This document shows, piece after piece, positions 30,701-35,433 of a stretch of 35,433 nucleotides of DNA. Origin of the DNA: CAZCFB01 sp964511535 (GTDB lineage: Bacteria; Myxococcota_A; Polyangia; GCA-2747355; CAZCFB01); NCBI GenBank assembly GCA_964511535.1, contig CAZEFW010000096.1:1-35433 (forward strand). The letters run 5' to 3'. The stretch's first letter is position 1. Every line of letters begins with the position of its first letter. A model generated the notes under the pieces. It was not told where the DNA came from, did not search any database, and saw only the letters and a program-made list of their open reading frames with translations. The translations under genes and the position numbers were made by a program.

Positions 30701-30762
30701 CTTGAGGCTTGAGGCTTGAGGCTTGAGGCTTGAGGCTTGGGGCTTGGGGCTTGGGGCTTGGG
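30701..30762. repeat. 7-bp tandem repeat (GCTTGAG then GCTTGGG)
   Basis: A partial CTTGAG is followed by four GCTTGAG units and four GCTTGGG units (30701-30762), so the last base pair of the unit changes part way. The next bases are CTCGCTTTGCTCGCC and a T7 run. The same heptamer, inverted and next to a similar CGCTTYGCTCGC block, recurs at 35357. The array separates the convergent stops at 30686 and 30798. Confidence 0.92.
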
Positions 30763-30797
30763 CTCGCTTTGCTCGCCTTTTTTTGGATTCCTGAGCG

Positions 30798-31337
30798 TCA
30801 GCCGGGGAGAGCTGATTTCAGCGCCTGGATGATGGCCTGGGGTTTCGGGTGGTCTCCCGCGGCCTGGCTCACATGCTCGAAGTGCACGGCGCCGTCAGGC
30901 GTGATGACGAAGGCGCCGCCCTGCTGCCAGGGGTCGCCCTGCACCGAGGTCTGCCGGTGTCCTCCCTTCAGCGCGCGCACGGCGTTGCCCATGGACTTGA
31001 GGTTGAACGTGGAGCCGAGGCCGCGGCGCAGCCCTGCCGCCGCGTACGCCTCCAGCTCGGGGTCCACCAGCAAGGGGAAGTCGAGGTCGTGCTGCTCCTT
31101 GAAGTCCTGCGCCTGCAGCGGCGAGCCGTTGCCCACCACCACCAGCTCGGCCCCCAACTCCCGGATGCTCCCCACCGCGCCACGCACCTGCGTGACCTGC
31201 TCGCGGCAGAACAGTCAGCCGAAGTGCCGGATGAACATCAGCACCACGGGCCGCCCGGACCAGGCGTCTCCCAGGCGGTACGGCTCGCCGTGCAGATCCT
31301 GCACCGTGATTGAACCCAGCTCCTGCGTGACGGCCAT
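30798..31337 (-). CDS. Selenocysteine-containing peroxiredoxin-like protein (in-frame UGA)
   Basis: A 179-residue peroxiredoxin-like (AhpC/TSA-2, SelU-like) thioredoxin-fold protein, read through a UGA at 31215-31217 as selenocysteine 41. The UGA lies in 'LMFIRHFG-U-LFCREQV', where relatives have Cys, giving a UxxC redox pair with Cys44. The same frame continues cleanly after it ('AVGSIRELGAELVVVGNGS', 'DFPLLVDPELEAYAAAGLRRGL', 'GGAFVITPDGAVHFEH'), all typical of the family, so the UGA is not a decayed stop. ATG 31337 has GGGGAGGAGG just upstream. A stable hairpin with a GG-bearing loop lies at the right distance past the UGA (31179-31196). It would reduce peroxides or disulfides in the cytoplasm. 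No selABCD gene is in the window. A standard caller would give two fragments. Confidence 0.87.
31179..31196 (-). promoter_or_regulatory. Candidate bacterial SECIS element
   Basis: In the mRNA, 18 bases after the UGA, GUCACGC (31196-31190) pairs with GCGUGGC (31185-31179) as a 7-bp stem (one G-U pair) with the loop AGGU. The loop sits about 25 bases past the UGA and has G in its second position. Both fit bacterial SECIS rules, in which the apical loop lies about 16-37 bases downstream and starts with a G among its first two bases. Confidence 0.75.
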
Positions 31338-31501
31338 GGCCTCCTCCCCGGAGATGCGACGCCGGTGGCGCCGGTGCATATAAATACCAGGCGCAGCGGC
31401 TTTCGCCACGCCATGGGAGGGATCAGACCCCTGGACCTCGGCATCCCGGACCTCCGGATCACCACCATCAATCAGGCCCCGCTCAACCCCTGCGGCGCCG
31501 A

Positions 31502-31546
31502 TAAAATGTCAAGTAGGGGGGTCTGACCCCACCACTTGACATTTTA
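31502..31546. repeat. 45-bp near-perfect palindrome
   Basis: Centred on 31524, 20 of 22 pairs match: outer arms TAAAATGTCAAGT and ACTTGACATTTTA, inner GGGGTC-T-GACCCC. A related motif (TCAGACCCC) lies at 31423-31431, in inverted orientation to GGGGTCTGA here. On the minus strand it follows the stop of the gene at 31556 by 9 bases and is AT-rich at its far side, so it may end that transcript. Such palindromes resemble REP/IS200-like ends. Bases 31338-31501 otherwise hold no gene. Confidence 0.85.
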
Positions 31547-31555
31547 ATTTGGCGG

Positions 31556-32779
31556 TCAGGTGTCCAACAGCCCCTCGGGGCGGCGGCGCCGGCGCGCGGG
31601 CTCGTCATGCTCGAGGTAGGTGATGATGCCCTCGGCGATCTGCCGGGCGATCCAGCGCGCCTCCTCGGACCTCGGGCCCACTGGCTCGTCGCCGTCGAAT
31701 TCCCACACCAGGTCCTTGCGCACCTCGATGCCGATGGCGCTGGGTCGGGTGGCGGAGCGGATGTAGCGTTCCACCTGCCCGGGGGTGTCCAGCACGAACT
31801 CCCGGATCTGCTGGTAGGCGACCTCGGCGGCCGCGAACTCGGCGGCCATGCCCGCGGGGGGCGTACGGAAGCGGTGCAGGAACCCGAACAGCGCGTCGGC
31901 GTCGGTGCGGCGCAGGTTGGTGTTCAGCAGCATCTCCCACACCCTGACGTACGCCGGATCGTCGGTGAGGCCCGGCAGCTGGCGCTCCATCTTCGCGCGC
32001 ATGTGCTTGAAGAACATCCAGGGCTGGTAGCGCACCTCGAGGCTGCCGTCGGGCAGGCAGTAGGGATAGTTGTGCTCCACGTGCAGGCCCGCCCGCTGCA
32101 GGGTCAGCGCCAGCCTGTCACGCAGCACGCGGTCGGCGGTGGACTCGGCCAGGCGGTCGGGGAACATCGGATCGAAGCGGCCGAAGGGGAGCCGCGAGTT
32201 GCGCTGGTAGCTCTCGGAGCGGGTGGCGATGCTGATGGGGGGGCGCTCGGTGCGGCTCTTGTTGTGGACGTCGTAGGTGTGGATGGCCACCTTGAGCGAG
32301 CGGTTGGCCACCGCGCGGTCCACGGCGTCGGAGATGGCGTCGTAGTACTCCGCCAGCACCCAGCGCTTCTCCTGCTGGGACAGGCAGCTGGCCAGAGGAT
32401 CGATGAGCGCCAGCCGGTCCTGGGGCGCGGCCCCCGGCGGCGAGCTGCCCGGGAAGCGGTTGTAGTCCATCACCACCCGGGCCAGGGTCACCTGGTGGTA
32501 CCCGCCGATGCCGAGGGCCTCTGCCAGGTACCCCGCCACCAGGCTGGCGCCCCAGTCTCGCTCGGCCACGAAATGTCGCCACAGGGTGCCGTCGTCCAGC
32601 AGCCGCTGCACGCCGGGAGACTCCAGCACCCTCGACGGGATCCGATCGCCGTCGTGCAGCGTGTCCAGCACGATTTGGTCCCGCCCCGGTCCGGCGTCGG
32701 CGTCGGGGTCGGGGCCCACTGCGACGAACTCCAGCGGGTCGGCCGGGCTCGTGGTGAAGTCGATTCCTGGTCTCGTCAT
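31556..32779 (-). CDS. N-formylglutamate amidohydrolase-like protein
   Basis: A 407-residue protein with features of the FGase family: 'IVLDTLHDGDRIP' (His42) resembles the 'D-x-P-H-x-G' start, 'GASLVAGYLAEALG' follows, 'ARVVMDYNRFPGSS' matches the D-x-N-R-x-P turn, and 'VAIHTYDVHNK' gives a second His-rich site. FGases are zinc enzymes that release glutamate from N-formylglutamate in histidine breakdown; many family members have other amide substrates. The C-terminal 150 residues, with 'YQPWMFFKHMRAKMERQLPG', are not familiar and may set substrate choice. ATG 32779 begins the gene; the upstream 140 bases contain the start of the divergent ATPase gene at 32920. No other histidine-degradation gene is present, so the true substrate may differ. 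Confidence 0.65.
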   Translation of the reverse strand: MTRPGIDFTTSPADPLEFVAVGPDPDADAGPGRDQIVLDTLHDGDRIPSRVLESPGVQRLLDDGTLWRHFVAERDWGASLVAGYLAEALGIGGYHQVTLARVVMDYNRFPGSSPPGAAPQDRLALIDPLASCLSQQEKRWVLAEYYDAISDAVDRAVANRSLKVAIHTYDVHNKSRTERPPISIATRSESYQRNSRLPFGRFDPMFPDRLAESTADRVLRDRLALTLQRAGLHVEHNYPYCLPDGSLEVRYQPWMFFKHMRAKMERQLPGLTDDPAYVRVWEMLLNTNLRRTDADALFGFLHRFRTPPAGMAAEFAAAEVAYQQIREFVLDTPGQVERYIRSATRPSAIGIEVRKDLVWEFDGDEPVGPRSEEARWIARQIAEGIITYLEHDEPARRRRRPEGLLDT

Positions 32780-32919
32780 GGTTGGAGCGTGACCTCGTCG
32801 CGCGCAGGCGCGCTGTTTGGGCCATCATCATAGCAGCACCGCCCCGCGGCCGGGTGGCGCAGGGGCCCCGCGAGCATCAGGGCGCTGATCGGGCGGCAGA
32901 AATTGCATATAACTGTCCC

Positions 32920-35337
32920 ATGCAACCATTCGAACAGCTCGGCGCGTTCTACCTCGGGCGCAGGCATGACCTGGGCACCGGCACCACCACCCCCGAGACG
33001 GTCCTGCTGGACGCCAGGGACCTGACCACCCACGCGGTGATCCTCGGCATGACCGGCAGCGGCAAGACAGGGCTCGGGGTGACCCTGCTGGAGGAGGCCG
33101 CCCTGGACGCGATCCCCGCCATCGTCATCGACCCCAAGGGAGACCTGGGCAACCTGCTGCTCACCTTCCCCGACCTGGCGCCGGCCGACTTCTTGCCGTG
33201 GGTGGATCCGGCCGAGGCCATGCGACAGGGGCAGACCCCCGAGCAGTACGCGGCGGCCGTGGCCACCCGCTGGCGGGATGGCCTGGCCCGCTGGGGACAG
33301 GACGGCGCCCGCATCGCGCGGCTGCGCCAGGCGGCGGAGTTCCGCGTGCACACGCCGGGCAGCTCGGCCGGCGCGCCGCTGTCCATGCTCGGCTCCCTTG
33401 CCGCGCCCCGGGGGGTGGACGCTGAGGGGCGGCGGGAGCTGCTGGTGAGCGCGGTCTCGGGGCTGCTGGCGCTGCTGGACATGGAGGCCGATCCGCTGCT
33501 GAGCCGGGAGCACATCCTGCTGAGCAACCTGGTGGAGCGGGCGTGGGCCGCGGGGGAGGACCTGGACCTGGGCCGGCTGATCCGGCTGATCCAGCAGCCG
33601 CCATTCCAGCGGCTGGGGGTGCTCGACCTGGACAGCTTCTTCCCCGCGCGGGACCGCGCCGCCCTGGCCATGCGGCTGAACAACCTGCTCGCCTCGCCCG
33701 GGTTCGCCGGGTTCATGCAGGGCGAGGCGCTGTCCGCTGCGAGCCTGTTGTACGGGCCGTCAGGCAAGCCCCGCGTCTCGGTGATCTCCATCGCCCACCT
33801 GTCCGAGGCGGAGCGCATGTTCGTGGTGACCACCGTGCTCGGGGAGGTGCTGGCCTGGATGCGGTCCCAGCCCGGCAGCGCGGGGCTGCGGGCGCTGCTC
33901 TACATGGACGAGGTGGCGGGCTACCTGCCGCCGGTGGCGAAGCCGCCCTCCAAGGCGCCCATGCTGACCATGCTCAAGCAGGCGCGGGCTTACGGCCTGG
34001 GGCTGGTGCTGGCCAGCCAGAACCCGGTGGACCTGGACTACAAGGCGCTGTCAAACGCCGGGGCCTGGTTCCTGGGGCGGCTGCAGACCGAACGGGACAA
34101 GGCGCGCGTGCGCGACGGGCTGGCCGGCGCCGCCGGGGCCATGGATCCGGCCCTGCTGGACGCGGCGCTGTCGGGCATGGCCGGGCGCACCTTCCTGTTG
34201 CACAACGTGCACGAGGACGCGCCGGTGCTCATGCGTACCCGGTGGGCCATGTCGTACCTGCGCGGACCGTTGACCCGGCCGCAGATCAAGGCGCTGGCCG
34301 GTCGGGACCCGGGGCCGCCACAGGACGGCGCGGCGGAGGCGCCGCCGGCGGCCGGGCCGGCGGCGGCCGAGGAGGTCACGGAGGCGCCCCTGCCCGCGCC
34401 AGGGGTGCAGACGCGGTACCTGCCGGCCGTGGGGGGGAGCGACGCCGGCGAGCTGCACTACCAGCCGTGGCTGATCTGCCCGGCTCAGCTGCACTTCGTG
34501 CGCGCTGCGGCGGGAATGGACCTGTGGCGCGAGGTGGCCGTGATGGCCAGGCTCACCGCCGAGCAGGGCGGCCCGGACCATGACACCGCGGCGGTGCTGG
34601 GCGCCGCGGTGCTGGATCGGCTCGCCGATCAGCCCGGGGCCGGGGCGCGCTTCGCCGGGCTCCCGGCGCAGGCCGGCAACAAGCGGAGCTACGCCCGCTG
34701 GCGCAAGGGGTTCAAGGGGCTGCTCTACCGGGAGCAGACCCTCTCGCTGTGGCGCTGCCCCGGGTTCAAGGCCTGGTCGCGACCCGACGAGAGCCTGCAA
34801 GACTTCACCGCGCGCATGGCGGCCGTGGCCCGGGACCGGCGCGACCTGAAGCTGGAGAAGCTGCGCAAGCGCTACGCGCCGAAGCTGCGCAAGCTGCAGG
34901 ACCGCATCGCCAGGGCAGAGGAGCGCATCGCGCGCGAGGCATCCCAGCAGAGCCACCGTCAGGCCGACGCCGCCATCACCGTGGGGGCGTCCCTGCTCGG
35001 GGCGCTGCTGGGGCGCAAGGTGGCCAGCGCCGCCAACGTCAACCGCGCCTCCCGGTCGATCCGCGCGGCGCGGCGGGCGTCCCGCGAGGCAGGGGACGTG
35101 GCCCGCGCCCGGGAGCGGCGGGACGAGCTGGAGCTGCGGCTGCGGGATCTGGAGGCCGAGTTCGACGAGGCCCTGCGCCAGGGCATGGCCAGCGCCGGCG
35201 CCAGCCCCGCCGAGCTCGGCATCGAGGAGGTGCCGGTGCGCCCACGCAAGGGCGACATGGAAATGGGCGACCCGCTGCTGCTGTGGATCCCGTTCCGCAA
35301 GGGGCCGGACGGAGAGCTGGTGGCAGCCTTCAGCTAA
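32920..35337 (+). CDS. HerA/VirB4-like ATPase with C-terminal coiled coil
   Basis: An 805-residue P-loop ATPase of the DUF87/HerA-VirB4 type. Walker A is 'GMTGSGKTGLG' (43-53), followed by 'AIVIDPKGDLGNLL' (67-80), as is usual for DUF87 proteins. Walker B is 'LLYMDEVAGYLPP' (326-338), and 'LVLASQNPVDLDYKALSNAG' is the sensor/Arg-finger region. A Pro/Ala-rich linker (about 475-510) leads to a second domain and a long basic/acidic coiled coil (about 640-780, e.g. 'LEKLRKRYAPKLRKLQDRI', 'RRDELELRLRDLEAEFDEAL') split by a short hydrophobic patch ('AAITVGASLLGALLG'). Such ATPases pump DNA or proteins. ATG 32920 gives the expected N-terminus; the frame extends to 32782 but lacks family likeness. 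No nuclease partner is in the window. Confidence 0.85.
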   Translation: MQPFEQLGAFYLGRRHDLGTGTTTPETVLLDARDLTTHAVILGMTGSGKTGLGVTLLEEAALDAIPAIVIDPKGDLGNLLLTFPDLAPADFLPWVDPAEAMRQGQTPEQYAAAVATRWRDGLARWGQDGARIARLRQAAEFRVHTPGSSAGAPLSMLGSLAAPRGVDAEGRRELLVSAVSGLLALLDMEADPLLSREHILLSNLVERAWAAGEDLDLGRLIRLIQQPPFQRLGVLDLDSFFPARDRAALAMRLNNLLASPGFAGFMQGEALSAASLLYGPSGKPRVSVISIAHLSEAERMFVVTTVLGEVLAWMRSQPGSAGLRALLYMDEVAGYLPPVAKPPSKAPMLTMLKQARAYGLGLVLASQNPVDLDYKALSNAGAWFLGRLQTERDKARVRDGLAGAAGAMDPALLDAALSGMAGRTFLLHNVHEDAPVLMRTRWAMSYLRGPLTRPQIKALAGRDPGPPQDGAAEAPPAAGPAAAEEVTEAPLPAPGVQTRYLPAVGGSDAGELHYQPWLICPAQLHFVRAAAGMDLWREVAVMARLTAEQGGPDHDTAAVLGAAVLDRLADQPGAGARFAGLPAQAGNKRSYARWRKGFKGLLYREQTLSLWRCPGFKAWSRPDESLQDFTARMAAVARDRRDLKLEKLRKRYAPKLRKLQDRIARAEERIAREASQQSHRQADAAITVGASLLGALLGRKVASAANVNRASRSIRAARRASREAGDVARARERRDELELRLRDLEAEFDEALRQGMASAGASPAELGIEEVPVRPRKGDMEMGDPLLLWIPFRKGPDGELVAAFS

Positions 35338-35356
35338 GCAAGCCCACCCATATTAC

Positions 35357-35372
35357 CCTCAAGCCTCAAGCC
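35357..35372. repeat. Inverted copy of the GGCTTGA heptamer
   Basis: CCTCAAGCCTCAAGCC is the reverse complement of the heptamer array at 30701-30762 and lies 20 bases past the ATPase stop, next to GCGAGCGAAGCG, which reverses to a CGCTTCGCTCGC block like the one beside the first array. The last 96 bases hold no gene. Confidence 0.75.
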
Positions 35373-35433
35373 AGCGAGCGAAGCGGTGAGTTTCAAGAAA
35401 GATGTCGCATCAAGTGTGATCACTGGGCGACCT

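Noticed and set aside
30763..30790. Intrinsic terminator at the T7 run after the heptamer array
   Set aside because: CTCGCTTTGCTCGCC is a direct repeat and not an inverted one, so no stem precedes the T-run.
31215..31337. Truncated pseudogene or stop-split peroxiredoxin
   Set aside because: The frame continues after the UGA with full family sequence, the UGA replaces the redox Cys, and a SECIS-like hairpin follows.

Overview
The window is one stretch of a draft scaffold, with a 100-base run of N at 4501-4600. The DNA is very GC-rich, and most genes have G or C at nearly every third codon position. Several lipoproteins carry a Cys lipobox followed by a Pro/Asp-rich linker, and there is a Ser/Thr kinase fused to a STAND ATPase and an FGE-like domain. 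This style points to Myxococcota or a related former deltaproteobacterial lineage, probably a metagenome-assembled genome. HgcAB, TusA/DsrE, a TudS-like Fe-S protein and a probable selenoprotein suggest life with little or no oxygen. The taxonomic call is an inference from gene style.

Layout. 1-3454 (minus): a partial parallel beta-helix protein, a beta-propeller lipoprotein, and three tandem paralogous small beta-rich proteins. 3600-4436 (plus): a TusA-like plus DsrE-like sulfur-carrier pair. 4446-4691: a 36-bp tandem array of perfect hairpins, interrupted by the gap. 4699-9806 (minus): an operon of MoxR ATPase, DUF58 protein, TgpA-like transglutaminase and alpha/beta hydrolase with overlapping or near-touching ends. 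9889-11879 (plus): a small unknown protein and an NHL-repeat lipoprotein. 12026-13941 (plus): MarR regulator, HgcA and HgcB, the mercury-methylation pair, with a change in the HgcA cap-helix motif and an atypical HgcB tail. 13967-20671 (minus): a metallopeptidase-like lipoprotein and the kinase-STAND-FGE fusion.

20715-27112 holds a compact biosynthetic locus: an acyl carrier protein, an AMP-forming ligase, a fold-III PLP decarboxylase, two alpha/beta-hydrolase-fold proteins, and an alpha-oxoamine synthase resembling serine palmitoyltransferase. The ligase, decarboxylase and both hydrolases look like the accessory set known from exosortase A loci, but no exosortase or PEP-CTERM protein is present here.

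27273-29381 (minus) encodes a lipoprotein with nine 49-residue Cys-rich repeats and a fibrinogen-like end. Next come a one-helix membrane protein and a TudS/DUF523-DUF1722 protein. At 30798-31337 (minus) lies a peroxiredoxin-like gene with an in-frame UGA at the expected redox Cys position, followed by a good bacterial SECIS-like hairpin. A naive caller would split it in two. The window ends with an N-formylglutamate amidohydrolase-like protein and a HerA/VirB4-like ATPase. Intergenic spaces carry 7- and 8-bp tandem repeats, triloop hairpins and a 45-bp palindrome. I saw no rRNA, tRNA, CRISPR array or transposase gene.
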